Positions 24,860-36,770 of a stretch of 64,000 nt of DNA are shown in pieces; position 1 is the stretch's first letter, and every line of letters starts with the position of its first letter. The stretch spans positions 429,341,957-429,405,956 of the forward strand of contig NC_077228.1 of NCBI RefSeq assembly GCF_027887165.1, in the 5' to 3' direction. The position numbers and the translations under genes were made by a program. The notes under the pieces are model-generated. The model did not search any database. It was given only the letters and a program-made list of their open reading frames with translations, and was not told where the DNA came from. The stretch comes from Monodelphis domestica (Eukaryota > Chordata > Mammalia > Didelphimorphia > Didelphidae).

Positions 24860-25305
24860 TTATCAATTCCACTCTTTCTTCTTCCACACGTATAAGGTGA
24901 AAGGGTGTGGATTTTAAGCAGTTAGACTTGGGCTACTTTTGTCACCTTTCTGCTACTCCATGCTTTGAAAAGTGGTCCTCTTCATCATGACATCATGAAT
25001 TTGTTACATTAAAAACAGAGAAAAATCGTTGCATGGTCTGCACTTCTTTTGTTTAACCTCATTGCTTTGGAAAGTTGGGGAAGGGATGTGGTGGCATAGT
25101 GGGATTTATGTTGTTACCTTTTAGAGACTTCTGTATTTCCTTGGAGTTCAGTTAAATGCCATAGGTTGCTATATAGTGGAGTGTCAAGTAAGGATGTTTG
25201 AGCTTTGGTATGATAGGCATTATCAAATTTGTGTCTAGGTTATTTTTGTTTTGTTATCAAACTATGTTTTAACAATCAGTAAATAAAATGATTTAAATGA
25301 TTATT
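24860..25305 (+). other. PCMT1: PCMT1 3' UTR of the -RWK transcript
   Basis: Non-repeat sequence follows the first stop and leads to AATAAA at 25282-25287. The region just beyond it is T-rich, compatible with cleavage near 25305. This is inferred from position; I cannot confirm that the site is used. Confidence 0.55.
25282..25287 (+). promoter_or_regulatory. PCMT1: Poly(A) signal AATAAA, proximal PCMT1 end
   Basis: Canonical hexamer about 420 bases after the -RWK stop and inside the alternative last intron. Its use would decide between the two C-termini. Confidence 0.5.
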
Positions 25306-25309
25306 ATTT

Positions 25310-25525
25310 AATAATAATAACTACTCATTCATATAGTGTTTTAAGGTTTGCATAGTATACTCTTCACAACAACACTGAGAAAGTAGACCATTTAAATATA
25401 AATTTGACTTTCCCAGCTTTGCAAATAAAGAATGGAGGTTCTAAGACATGTCCATTGTTTTCAGGCTTGGCATTAGGGTCAGAGTGAAGGTCTTCTGACC
25501 TTTGTCTAGCTCTCTGTCCCCTTAG
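25310..25525 (-). mobile_element. MIR-like SINE, antisense
   Basis: catatagtgttttaaggttt, cttcacaacaacactgag and gaccttttgtctagctct-type end in antisense MIR order, directly after the proximal poly(A) signal. Confidence 0.6.
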
Positions 25526-27460
25526 CTCTGTTGCCCAGGGCTTTTAACATGGAGAGAGTCAACACTTTGGTTTAACTTAGGACTGAATCTCTCAATTACA
25601 AAGACTTGTAAAAGAGTCAAGTACTTAGAAATGATCCAGAGCTCATTTCCTCCTTCCCTGTGTCCAGAGTTTGTTGTTCTGGTATAGGCCACCATGAGCT
25701 GTTTTAGTTTCCTCACCTGGGTGTAGTTAGAGCAACCTTCCCTTGGACTACAGCTCAAACTAATGCCAGGCCAAAAAAAGAGTAACACTTTTTTAACAGT
25801 AGTATATAACTATACAAATGAACCTGCTAGCAGTTACCTTTTGGTCCTAGTGTAGTAATGTAGCTGCACAGTTCAATAAGAACTAAAATATACAAATATT
25901 GCCCTCACTAAATTGAAGCTTGGTAATGAGTAGAATTTTGGTTTTCATTAGTCACAAAAACAGTTTTCAGTTTTTTTCTTTGGGGAAACTAGCACAGTTC
26001 ACATATAGTACTTCCTTTGTTGGCTAGAACTTAATGAAGACACTACAGTTTTTTAAAGAGTATGATTTTGAAGACCTTCAAACTAAACCAGTTTTAAAGA
26101 ATTTAAATAAAAGGAAAGTATTGGATTAAATACAAAATTAGAGGATGTCATAGTAAATGCTGAGTATTTCATATGTATTTCTTAGTAACTTTTCTTAGCT
26201 TTTACTATTTTAAAAGATCCCAGACTTCAGGAATTAGTGTATAATTGCTCAGTAGGGAAACTTTCTGTAGCTCTTGGGAATAATTTTTCAAGAATTACAG
26301 TTCATTTTGTTAGATCTGTATTTGATCTTTTTGTTTAAATAGTTAGCATTTTCTTGAAACCAAAGTTTGTAGATCAATAGAGTTTAAATATACATTTGGA
26401 ATTTAGAGTATAATGCAAAGATAAAAATTAAACCTACAGAACAAATTTTGTGGGTTGAGAACAAAAAGTTTTCTCTCTTAGTTTGTATTTTTGAGGAAGT
26501 CACAAAATAAAATTCTTCAAACATATGAGACAGTGGATTTGTTGTCTGTATTTATGACCAAAAGCCTATGTTTCCTTTTAAAATCTAGGTTTGGAGCAAA
26601 CCTAGATAGGTCATCCAGTTGGTTTTCCCCCCTAACAATCTCCTTTCAGGCAGAGCCATATTTGACAAGCCATCCTTGTTAGATAAGAATCTACCCTATT
26701 TTGAAAAGATATTCTGAAGAAAGAGTGCTTGCTTATTAATCTGTTTTTGGAATTAAGTGTTTAGCAGCCTTCATTGTGAAAGTTTTTTTTAAAATTTTCT
26801 GTTTTAGAACTCTTAACTTTTTTTTCATAACCATTTCTATATATTTAATTTTACTTTTCTCACCAACCTGGTGAATTCCATGTTTATAACCAAGAATAAG
26901 TTAAGCAGCACTATCCTCAGAGCAGTGTCTGACAGCATATGTACACACCATTCTGCACCCATGGTGCCTCAGCCCTCCAACAAAGGAAGGGAGAGGTGCA
27001 TATCCTTTTCACTGAAACAAGATTGACCATTATAATAATTTCACAGCATTTTGCTGTTTCTGCTGTGGTTTTGATGAAACTCTTGTATCCTTTTCTTCAT
27101 GCAGATTGAAAATAATGAATACTATCCTACCAAAAGATAGTAAAGCAATCAATGCTTTAGTATTCTTTGTGTTTCTGCGAATGATTAATATAGTCCTCTG
27201 GCATTTTCTTTTTCAGGTTGACATATCTATCCTTTTACATTTTCCTCAAGCTTAGTCTGGGCTATGGTTATTTTCATTCATTTTCAGAACCTTTATCAAA
27301 TTCTCTACATAATAGTAATAGAGAACTAGATATAGTACTACTCTGGGGAAATTTGCATTTGGTGTTAAATACTTTGAATCCTAGGTCACCATTAATTTAA
27401 CATGTTACCTTAAGTTTCTCTGTGAACCAGTTTCTCAATAGCTATAACTTATATTACCAA
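25526..27460. other. PCMT1 alternative intron 7, first part
   Basis: About 1.9 kb with no repeat I can name and no sustained coding frame. Confidence 0.5.
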
Positions 27461-27464
27461 ATGA

Positions 27465-27515
27465 GATATAGCTGTACAGTGCCTTGCATAGTAGTTACTA
27501 AATAAATGCTTATTC
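27465..27515 (+). mobile_element. L2 3' end fragment
   Basis: cagtgccttgcatagtagtt and actaaataaatgcttattcc. Confidence 0.55.
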
Positions 27516-27536
27516 CCATCTCACCCTTCCCTACAA

Positions 27537-27825
27537 TTGAGGCAGCTGGTGGCTCAATGGATTGCTAAGTCTGGAGTCAGGAAGACCTGAGTTCTGACTT
27601 CAGATACTTTGTTAGTTGTATGACTCTGGGCAAGTCACTTTACCTCAGTTTCCTCAGTTGTAAAATGAGGATTGATAATAGCAACTACCTATTAGGGAAT
27701 ACATATTACCTTCTTCCTTCCCTATAAACTTGACAAGATTATTTGCATTAAATGAGAATTAAATTCATGCATCAAGGACTTAAATTATAAAGTACTTTGT
27801 AAATGTAAGTTATTGATTATCTAGA
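27537..27825 (+). mobile_element. tRNA-derived or MIR-like SINE, sense
   Basis: Head gaggcagctggtggctcaat, middle ggcaagtcactttacctcag and tail aagtactttgtaaatgtaag. The tail differs from types A to C. Confidence 0.75.
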
Positions 27826-30154
27826 GAGAATCTTACTTTTTCGCAACTTTATTGGTTGGCTAAAATCAAGGAACTCCTTATGCCTAACTGGGGAATACAG
27901 TTGTAGTGAAAAATAGAAGCTTAAAAAAAGCACAGAGATTCAAGTACTTTATCTTAAAGGAATAATGTTTTTGGTTCCTTATCAAAGGAAAGGAATGCCA
28001 AATTAGACTTTGTATTTGAGAACTTACATTTTTTATTAGTTATAGAGACCTATGTTTGGGTTGAAAAATTAAGGAGTACTTCATAGTTATTGACCTAGGA
28101 ATTAGAAACTCAAGAGTGTAGACACTGCATCTTCTGAACCTTTATTCTCTTCCTACCATAACCTACGGTCAATAGACAAAAGTTATTGACTAACTGGAGA
28201 GGATTTTTGTTTTTTGTATTTGTCTTCTATTTTGGATTTCTTTATAATGCATCATCCAGTGTTTTGTACAGAGTGAATCTTTAGTAAATATTGTTGGCCA
28301 AGTGGGAGAATTATTTGAATCTTGAAGAATACATGCATTAGTTTTTACTATGACTTTCTGGTTAAAAGGCTTTTACAGTTGTTTTTATTTTTTCCCTGAA
28401 AGAAACCATTTAATATGGAATATTTCACATTTTTTGACTTTTATGGACCCCATAAAGATGCAAAGTATAACTAATTCACCTGATAAATATATTTAATATT
28501 TGTTACAGTTTTTAAAAACTTAAAAAATTTTAGAAAGTATTTTCTACCAATAATATTAATGAAAAAATAAACTATGGAAATAACAGCTGAATCAACAGTA
28601 TATCAAGAAATATATCCCTTTGGAGGAGATTATGTCATAGCCATATAAAACATAAAACAAGTACCATCTGCTACCTAGCTCCATAGAAATCTTAATTTTA
28701 GTACTAAGACCTGTTAAAATAAGTTTCACAATGAGAGTTGGTATAAATTTGTTTTTAAAATAGAGGCTATTTGGAAGTATTGCTTTATTAAGTTAGCTTT
28801 GTAGACCCTGAAACATTTTCAGTATTATGAGTGCCTTCTGATATCTAGGCAGAATTTCGTTAACTTTTTTAAAGTAACTGTTGGGATGAATTTGTTTTTT
28901 ATGTTTCATTTGAGTGGACCAGATTTTAGCTATATAATTTGCTTGAACATTGCTATATGGTAATCTAAAAAAATTAGCATTTACCTTGTATCTTAATGGA
29001 AATATTTCCAGATTTGTCATTTGTATGTCTCTAGCATGCTATAACTATCCCCTTGCATCTGCAAATAACCCTTTTTTGGTGTTTGCTTATTTTTCATGTT
29101 TACATACATGCATTTTGATGATGTATAAGCTTAGTGAGCAATATATTTATCATGAGATTGCTTCTGGCATTAAAATGGAATATTGTTAACCATAGAAATG
29201 ATAGAAATTGGAGCTGATAATGTTGTGGAGAAGATAATTAGTACCTTACTCCAAAACAAAATAAAAGTATGTATAAAAGAAAAGTATTTTTCCCTTTTAA
29301 ATATTTATTTTCAATCATTACCTAGAAAATAAAAAAAAAATTGAGGCGGCTGATCTATTATTTCACAATCAATCATATAGAATAAGCCAGTTTGAATTTG
29401 AAAATTTTTAAACTTAAAATCCTGTTAGTATTCTGGTCACTTGGCTCTCTGTCAAATATAAGACAGAGAGAGGCTTTTCTGATAGTTTTATTTTAGACAG
29501 TATTTTTTTATTCCTTCCTTTCTTTTACTGGCAGTGTTGATAGCACAGTGCTATACCAGGCTGAATGAGTGGTTTCTTTTGGAGTTGATAACGCAGCTTT
29601 ATGAAATCAGCTGACAGGTATATTTGTACATACAGATGATTCCTGTTCTCCAAAACAGTTTGGCTTTGGGAGGCTCATTTTTAACATTGTCCACGGGGCC
29701 TTGTGAATTAAAGCCAAATTAAAGCTTTAGTTCGGAAAGAAGTTTTATGGACTTTTAAACAATGACTAAAGGCTAATCAAATTCTAGTTATACAACTTAC
29801 TACCTTTAGAGTACAAGTCACTGACAAGATTATAGTTGATAGTAAATGGTCACATTGTCTGAATTCATGGACTTAGTGGAACAAAGTTACCATATTTATA
29901 ATAGTCAAAGACTAAGGGCACTTGAGTTTCACATTTCACTCTGGAGTAGCATGAAAGATGTTTGAGATGGTTGACATTCATTTTGCTTTGTCTTGAATGA
30001 AGTTTAAGGCATGTAGGCTTTCTTATCCTTTTTCTTTTTCTAAAATCATTTTACTATACTTGGAGACTGGTGCATATCTTTTAATAACTGCACCAAAAAA
30101 TGTGAGGCCATACTCTTTGGGATTAGTAACTCTGTGTCTTTTTTCCCCTTGTAG
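27826..30154. other. PCMT1 alternative intron 7, last part
   Basis: Mostly unassigned AT-rich sequence. A short L2 3' end lies at 28215-28310 (ttttgtacagagtgaatctt). It ends in the exon 8 acceptor. Confidence 0.5.
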
Positions 30155-30970
30155 GGATGAACTGTAAAAGCTACATGAACTTGACCCGAATATAATACAG
30201 TGGATCGCTCATCTCCAGTTCTAGGAGCTTTTTGAAAACCAACAGCATCACAACTTGTTTTGGACTTTGTCACACTGTTATAAACAGCATGAAAATGCGT
30301 GGTTTTGTGGGGTTTCCAGTTCTTTTAAAGAGGCGCAGAGCCAATCTGGTTGAGGAGGCAGAGTGCAAATTTGTGCATTGTTCCTTTTAACATGCCTGCA
30401 TTTTTTGTTCATCTATTTAAAGAAGGGGATTTCTGCAAATCATGAAAAACATAGTTTGTGAATTCTGATACTGAGTGGGGGGGAATTTTTTTTCTCGGGT
30501 CCTTAATTCAACTTCAGTATATTCATTGATCAGGTTGCTTCTGTGCATCTAATGACACCATTTACAACATCAGGTTTTCTGTATTCAGATGTCCGTTAGA
30601 TGCTATTAAAATAGAGATGAGCTTCCTTTTTAAAGCTTTTGACGTGGTGTCATAGAATAGCATGTAGTAGATACAATCAATCAGCTGCTTTGTTACCTTT
30701 AAAACCAGGCATTTGTACATATTAAACTTCAAGAGATCAAAGGTGGTATCTCTTATACACTTGGCTGTTCAGATTGGACATAATTGACATAGTTTCCCCT
30801 TTCTCCCCTCTTTTGAAATGACCAACTTGTAGCTCAGTATTGTTTTTCCTGTTTGTAATTCACTGCTGATAATGTATATGAATTTAACATGCTGTGTAAG
30901 CTGTGTCCTAGTTACTGAACAGTTTATGCAGTGCTGCTTTGCCAAATAAAGTTAAAAGCAAAAACAGAAT
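30155..30970 (+). CDS. PCMT1: PCMT1 exon 8: -RDEL codons (30155-30167) and distal 3' UTR
   Basis: The acceptor ccccttgtag is followed by ggatgaactgtaa. The first g completes Arg of exon 7, then Asp-Glu-Leu and taa at 30165-30167, which gives the known RDEL C-terminus. The tail resembles an ER-retention KDEL signal, but the protein has no signal peptide in the known family, so the meaning is unclear. The rest (30168 to about 30970) is 3' UTR without recognised repeats, ending at AATAAA 30945-30950. Confidence 0.92.
30945..30950 (+). promoter_or_regulatory. PCMT1: Poly(A) signal AATAAA, distal PCMT1 end
   Basis: The context is gccaaataaagttaaaagc, followed within 25 bases by gtg and a T-run, the usual downstream element. 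It lies about 780 bases after the -RDEL stop. Confidence 0.85.
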
Positions 30971-31500
30971 TGGTGTTTTTTTTTTTAAGTTCAGTTTTAT
31001 TTTCAGTTCTAAATTCTCTTCTTCCCCTCCTTCCTCACCCATTGAGAAGTTAAGAAAAACCAAATCCATTGCAAATACCCATGGCCATTGTGAAAAAAAA
31101 AATTCCTACATTGGCCATGTCCTTCCTGACTCTTCCTCACCCTCCCCCAAATGAAAAGAAAATATGCTTCAGTCTGTACTCTGAGTCTATCAGCTCTTTA
31201 TCTGGAGGTGAATTGCAGGTTTCATCTTGAGTCCTTAGGAATTATGCTTGGTCAGTTTATTGATCAGAGTTGCAAAGTCTTTTAAAATTTGATTATAAAA
31301 TTGCTGTTAGGTGAATTCTTTCTGGTTCTACTCACTACTTTGTATCATTACAGTCTAGTCTTCCCTGCTTTTTTCTGAAACCATCCCATTCATCATTTCT
31401 TAAAGCTCAGTAGCATTCCATCACCTTCATATACTATAACTTGCTCAACCTTTTCCCAAATGGTGGATACTCCCATAGTTTGCAGATTTTTGCCTTGGTG
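30971..31500 (-). mobile_element. L1 copy, antisense, just after PCMT1
   Basis: T-run at 30973-30986, then L1 3' UTR (cattgagaagttaagaaaa) and antisense ORF2 end (agctcagtagcattccatca, ctcaaccttttcccaaatgg). It begins about 20 bases after the distal poly(A) signal of PCMT1. Confidence 0.8.
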
Positions 31501-32045
31501 TGATGTTTTCATATGGAAGGAAGAAAAGCTGATTGGAAATAGTTGGGAAAAAATGCCATTACCTTCCAGAAGACATTACAAGTTAATAAATATTTTGGGA
31601 GTGCTTTGTAAAATTCCAATAAAATATGTAACAAGGAAACAAATCTATAGAGGTTGTGACTTAACCACATAGGTCATGTAGATAAATCTCATAGTCTGGA
31701 TTTGAACTTTATCCTCTGACTCTAGACTGACTCTGACTCTATAATTTCTACTGTATTAGGTTGTGTTATGTGTTTGTGTTTTTTTTTGTCCTATGAGATA
31801 CTTAAATGATTGTCCTCAAATGAAGAATATTATCTAGGAAAGCAGTTCATTTGTAGCAGATTGATACCTCCACTGGGAACAAGTTTATTAATATGTTAAT
31901 TTTAAAAGTAGATGTCCAACTATTTAAGTGTCCTAGTTTTGCACATTTTAGAGTAGGTTTTTTTAAAAAATATGTTGCAAGAACAAAGATACCCTCAACC
32001 CAGAAAGAATAGGATGAACCCAATATCTACCTTCCTTCTGCCACC
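31501..32045. other. Intergenic, no feature recognised
   Basis: No repeat or frame named. Confidence 0.5.
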
Positions 32046-32420
32046 AGCGCCAGGAATGTTAGTTGTTCTTTTTTATGAGAACCAAAATAACATCACTGGT
32101 GATGCCTTTTGATTCAAATAGAGTTTAGAAAAGTCATTAGCTTCAAGAGTCATCCAAGTCCAGTGGCAAGACAAAAGTCAAAGTGACTGGTGGTGACTCA
32201 AAATGCAGTGGAGAACTTTTGGCTTCTTCAATGTCTGACCAAGCTCTGAGTGCTCCACAGTATCTGTTTTCACCATTTTCATGACCACTTGGAACAAATT
32301 GTTTTCCTCTTCTGGTGGCAAATCTTCACATGCCTGGAGTAGACAGCCCCCTTAACTGTCAGTTACCCTCAACTTGGTTTAGGCTTCTTGCCCAGATGAT
32401 TTTACTGGGGTGGGTGCTGG
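32046..32420. repeat. Probable unclassified interspersed repeat
   Basis: Text such as tgtctgaccaagctctgagt and gaccacttggaacaaattgt looks like a marsupial repeat family I cannot name, possibly an RTE 3' region. No coding frame is supported. Confidence 0.35.
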
Positions 32421-32802
32421 GAGTTACAGGTGAGAGCTGAATGGCAGGTGGACACCAAGGAGGACGAGCAGCCTGGCAAGGACTCGGCAAACCCTCAGTT
32501 TCAGGCAGATATGGGGCTTCTTGAGGCTGAGGGTCCCAGTACTTTGATAGTCTATTTGTCCTTGTCCCCAAGAGCCATAATCTATGTGAATAATTTTGAT
32601 ACCCCTTCCCAATTAGTATTTGGTATCAGGGATTATATTTATGGTTAAGTAGGACAGAATTAAATTTGGTTTAGTTAACACTGTTAGGAGTTGTATGGGA
32701 TACAACTAATATATTTTGTATTGATTGTTACTTTAGCTGATATTTGTATAGATTTATACTTTGCTAGTTAGGCCTGTTATAAGGATTTATATAAACTTAA
32801 AA
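32421..32802. other. Intergenic, no feature recognised
   Basis: A GC-richer patch (32420-32560) has short open frames on both strands without similarity to anything I know. Confidence 0.45.
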
Positions 32803-32998
32803 AAAACCCCTTACTTTCTGTCTTAGAATTGATACTAAGTATTGGTTTTTCAGGCAGAAGAACAGTAAGGGCTAGGCGATAGGAGTTGTGACTTGCCCAG
32901 AGTCACGTATCTGGGAAGTGTCTGAGGTTACATTTGAACCCAGGACATCCTGTCTTTGATCCTGGCTCTCTATCCACTGAGCCAACTAGCTGCCACAG
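32803..32998 (-). mobile_element. Type A SINE, antisense
   Basis: Tail aaaccccttactttctgtct at left; head gagccaactagctgcca at right. Confidence 0.88.
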
Positions 32999-33074
32999 TA
33001 TTTATATTAACCTATGCTAGAGATTACTATATTAGTGCTGGCTTCCCTTTACTCCTATAAGAACCATGTCTAAA

Positions 33075-35200
33075 AGAGGTGGAGCCAAGATGGCGGGGTA
33101 GAAGTGGCTCTCTAACTAAGCTTTAAAAAATGCCACAAAACAAATACTGGAGTAACAACTGACAAGGGGATGGAGTGAAGCAATTCTATAGAAAACAACT
33201 TGGAAGGTAGGCAGTGGGTCTGGTTCATTGAGGTGAGGGAAGTGCAGCCAGCAGCATAACCTCATCAAGGAGTACCATTGCAAGCCAACAGTAAGCTGCC
33301 CACCCCCCACCTACTGCTCCAGGGTTTGCACCTGGCTCCAAGCAAGCTTCAAGACCCTGAGACACCTCCTAAGCCAGCCCATACCCGCTCCTTGAAGTTC
33401 CAAGTCCAGGCACAAACCTGTGGTGAGGCTCCAAGCCCTAGCACAAGGCAGTCTCTGGAGTCTGTGGTGAAGGCCCCATGTTCCATCACTGGGCAATCCA
33501 CAGTGCAACTGGCTGGTATAAGCCCACAGGGAGGTCTACAGCTCTGCCCAAACCTGTAGTGGAGGCCTTAAGCCCCAGGGCATCTGGCTGGTGTAGACTC
33601 AGAGTGAGGCTCGGCGCCCCTGTCCAGACTTCAAGCCCTTGAATCCTGATGTTCTGATCCCTATGAGCTATCAGCAGTCCCCAGAGGACTAAAAATGAAA
33701 ATTAAATCTCAAATAATAAAATGCTATATTTTAGGAGATTTATTAATGATCATTAGAAATAAAGGAATAAAAGGGATACAAAATAAAACCACGTGCTCCT
33801 GGCTAATCAGCCAGTTCAAACCCTTGCTTACCACCACCATGCTTACTGTCATCAAACCAAAGAGGCCAGGACCCTCCACGTCCCTGCCTAATATCCCCTG
33901 TCTAAAGGAAGTATGTAATGACCGGAAGTCAGTGAGATCCCAGGAAATGTACTTCTTTTTTAGAGTAACAGATTTTCAATTATACAGGACATTGAATCAG
34001 CAGGCAGAGATGGCTTTCAGAGCTCCTAACCCATGGGCCATCATACCTCTCTGGAAGAATTGAAACTTGCAGAAACTCCAAGCTAAGGGTAGTCACCAAG
34101 GAAAAACTGAAGTTGGAGAGAGCATCCTCTCTACCCTGAGAACAGAGCCTCCCCCCTCCCCCATTTAAGATAAAAGTTAAAAATAAAAGGCTGGGAAAAT
34201 GAGCAAACATTAAAAGAAACACCTAACCATATAAAATCATTATGGAAATAGAACAAGATATAGATTCAGAAGGGGACAGTGAGATCAAATCAGCCACATG
34301 CAAAACTTCCAAGAAAAATGGGAATTGGTCTTAGGCTTTGGAAGAGTTAAAAAATCAAACAGAGATAGAAGAAAACTGGGGGAGAGGAATGGAAGTAATA
34401 CAAGAAGAAAATATCAGTTTAAAAAGCAGAATTGGCCAAATGGAAAAAAGAGACACAAAAATCTAAAGAAGAAAAAGAGTTTTTTAAAAAGTAAAATTGA
34501 CCAAATGGAAAAGGAGGCTAAAAGTTCACAGTAGAAAATAAATTTCTTAAAAATTAGAATTGGGAAAATAGAAGCTAATGACTTCCAGAGACTTCAAAAA
34601 ACAATAAAACAGAATCAAAAGAATAAAAAAGTAGAGGAAAATATGAAACTTCTCACTGAAAAAACAACTGACCTGGAAAAAAGATCTAGGAGGAACTATT
34701 TAAGAATTATTTGACTACCTGAAAGTCATGATAAAAAAGGCTAGACATCATATTATAAGAAATTATTAAAGAAAACTGCTCCAATATTCTTGAACAAGAG
34801 GGTAAAATAGAAAATGAAAGAATCCACAGATCAACTCTTACCATAAATCCCCAAATGACAACTCCCAGGAATTTATTAAAGAATTATCAAAAGATTGGAC
34901 ATGGTAGAGAAAATACATAATATTCTTAGATTTAGGACAACATGATTCGTTAAAAATCAAGGGGGTAAAGGGGGCAGCTGGGTAGCTCAGTGGATTGAGA
35001 GCCAGGCCTAGAGACAGGAGGTCCTAGGTTCAAATCTGGCCTCAGACACTTCCCTGCTGTGTGACCCCGGGCAAGTCACTTGACCCCCATTGCCTAGCCC
35101 TTACCACTCTTCTGCCTTGGAGCCAATACACAGTATTGACTCCAAGACAGAAGGTAAGGGTTTAAAAAAAAATCAAGGGGTAAAAAAGAGAATTGCACTG
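33075..35200 (+). mobile_element. L1 5' end with 5' UTR and broken ORF1, sense
   Basis: It opens with ggtggagccaagatggcggg, a typical mammalian L1 start with a YY1-like site at 33085-33096, then a GC-richer 5' UTR (33280-33680). After 34300 lies an ORF1 relic with lysine-rich coiled-coil text and LTEKTTDLEKRSRRNYLR just before 34715, interrupted by stops. The copy is 3'-truncated: no ORF2 is seen. A SINE cuts it near 34970. Confidence 0.8.
34970..35168 (+). mobile_element. Type A SINE, sense, inside L1 ORF1
   Basis: Well preserved from ggggcagctgggtagctcag to taagggtttaaaaaaa. Flanked by aaaatcaagggggtaaa (34953-34969) and aaaatcaaggggtaaa (35169-35184), a target-site duplication with one G lost. 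Confidence 0.95.
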
Positions 35201-35439
35201 AGAGAAAAGGGAAGGGAGAGATGGAATGGGGTAGCTTATTTCACTCTAATTTCTTTTTCTTGGTATTGTCTAAATATACATCTCTGAAATCTATCTATTT
35301 CTCCTATGGTCTCTGGAGATTACAAGTCTAATTTTTTTTCTTTCACTTGATAAAACCTTACTCCAACATAGCTGTCCATGTCCCTTTAAGTCTTCTTTTC
35401 TCCAAATTAATCTTCCTCAGGTTTTTCAACTGAATATTT

Positions 35440-35631
35440 AAAAAAAAATAAGTCTTTACTTTCTGTCTTTGTAACAATTCTAAGATTAGAAGAGCTGCAA
35501 GGGCTCAGCAATTGGGGTTAAGTGACTTGCCCAAGGATATACAGCTAGGAAGCATCTGAAGTCAATTTTGAATCCAGGTCCTCCCGAGTCTGGGACTAGC
35601 ACTCTATCCATTGTACTACTTAGCTGCCCAT
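35440..35631 (-). mobile_element. Type A SINE, antisense
   Basis: Tail gtctttactttctgtctttg; right end tgtactacttagctgccca. Diverged. Confidence 0.85.
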
Positions 35632-35639
35632 TTCAACTG

Positions 35640-36640
35640 AATTTTGACGCATTGATGACCTCATGGTTGGGGCACTGACCAGTGGGTAAGTTTTTGTTTT
35701 ACGTTGGATAGAGTTGGAAAAGACAGTAAGATTCATTTTCCAGCCATATCAACATCCTGGTCTATAGCTACTGCATATTTTCCAACTATAGCTAAAATTG
35801 TGGTACCAAGAACTGAACAGGTACTCCTATTTCTTGTGCTTAGTACTCACGGTCATTTGGGGTTTTTTTGTGTGCTAATAATTTCTACAATATTCTTTGT
35901 ATTCTCATTTATTTTTCCTTATAGAGAATTAAATTGTAAGGTGATTGTTTAAGGTGGATTTTAAATGCTTTTGTTGTATCTTTCTGGAATGACACACTCG
36001 AAGCACTTAAAATTATATTAGTATTGCTAAAGAAGCATCAGGCTTTGTGACTAGAAGGGTAGCCTCAGAATTAGTGAGATTTGTATTCAAATTCTTTCTC
36101 TAACACATTTAGGCTATATATCACTTAACTTCTTAGTGCCCCTGACAGCTTTCTAAGACCACATCTTCAGGTCTGGCTCCATGAAATACAAAAGACAGAT
36201 GTTATCTTGATATAAAGACTACTGAATTATTTTTATTTATTCTAAATTTCTGTCCACTATATATACTTCTTTACTTCAGAGGTTTCCAAATGGGGGCTGA
36301 GGGGGACTTACAAACCAATCTGAGGGTGGGAAGATGGGTGACATCCCCTCATGAGGCCTGTCTCCAGCATAACTGTACTTACCTTTTTCCTGGAATATTT
36401 TCCATCTCTTCCTTGTCTTCTGGGCAAACTCCCAAGTCCCAGTTTCTAAGCTTCAGGGCTCCCAGCTACCTACCAACACATGTACTTGAGTGCCATTGGG
36501 AAAATTCTGCTCTGACATGCTGCCTCACAGATCATCTTCATGGCCACAGAGTTGGGGCGATGACCAGTGGGTAAGAGCCCTGATGTCTCTCTTCATTTTG
36601 GATGGGACAGAGTCAGACAAGACGATGAGGCTCATGGATA
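35640..36640. repeat. Pair of related direct segments about 0.9 kb apart
   Basis: 35646-35745 and 36535-36640 both carry a ttggggc...tgaccagtgggtaag block followed by ttggat.g..agagt.g..aagac. They may be two copies of one repeat, or ends of an LTR-like element. An MIR-like fragment lies at 36050-36175. Confidence 0.4.
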
Positions 36641-36770
36641 GATCATAAAATGGAGATAATAATGCCATCTACCTCACAAAACTGTTGTATCAAATAATTT
36701 AACATACAAAAAAAATTTTATAAACCTTAAAGCACTATATAAATGCTAGCTTCTCAGGATAATTAAATTA
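36640..36770 (+). mobile_element. SINE tail fragment, sense
   Basis: aaatggagataataatgcca, ctacctcacaaaactgttgt and cttaaagcactatataaatg form the 3' part of a MIR-like or tRNA SINE. Confidence 0.6.

Larger units (their letters stand above)
8201..30970 (+). other. PCMT1: PCMT1 gene, exons 2-8 (exon 1 upstream of window)
   Basis: Protein-L-isoaspartate(D-aspartate) O-methyltransferase, a cytosolic enzyme that moves a methyl group from S-adenosylmethionine to the carboxyl of L-isoaspartyl residues and so starts repair of aged proteins. Seven exons with GT/AG borders read in consistent phase. With the 55 coding bases expected of the missing exon 1, the total is 227 residues for the -RWK end and 228 for the -RDEL end, the same as human. 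The numbering below assumes that exon 1. Visible landmarks are TISAPHM (Ser60 in the substrate site), DVGSGSG (AdoMet motif I, about 84-90), [20 protein letters not shown] and [13 protein letters not shown]. Introns are 1.4, 4.7, 0.8, 3.0, 6.1 and 5.3 kb. The only next gene seen is LRP11, convergent and about 15 kb away. No promoter or CpG-rich first exon is in the window. No break or missing key residue was seen. Confidence 0.97.

Noticed and set aside
33278..34063. Overlapping ORFs of 93 and 122 codons
   Set aside because: They fall in the 5' UTR and ORF1-adjacent part of an L1 copy, and no conserved protein features are seen.
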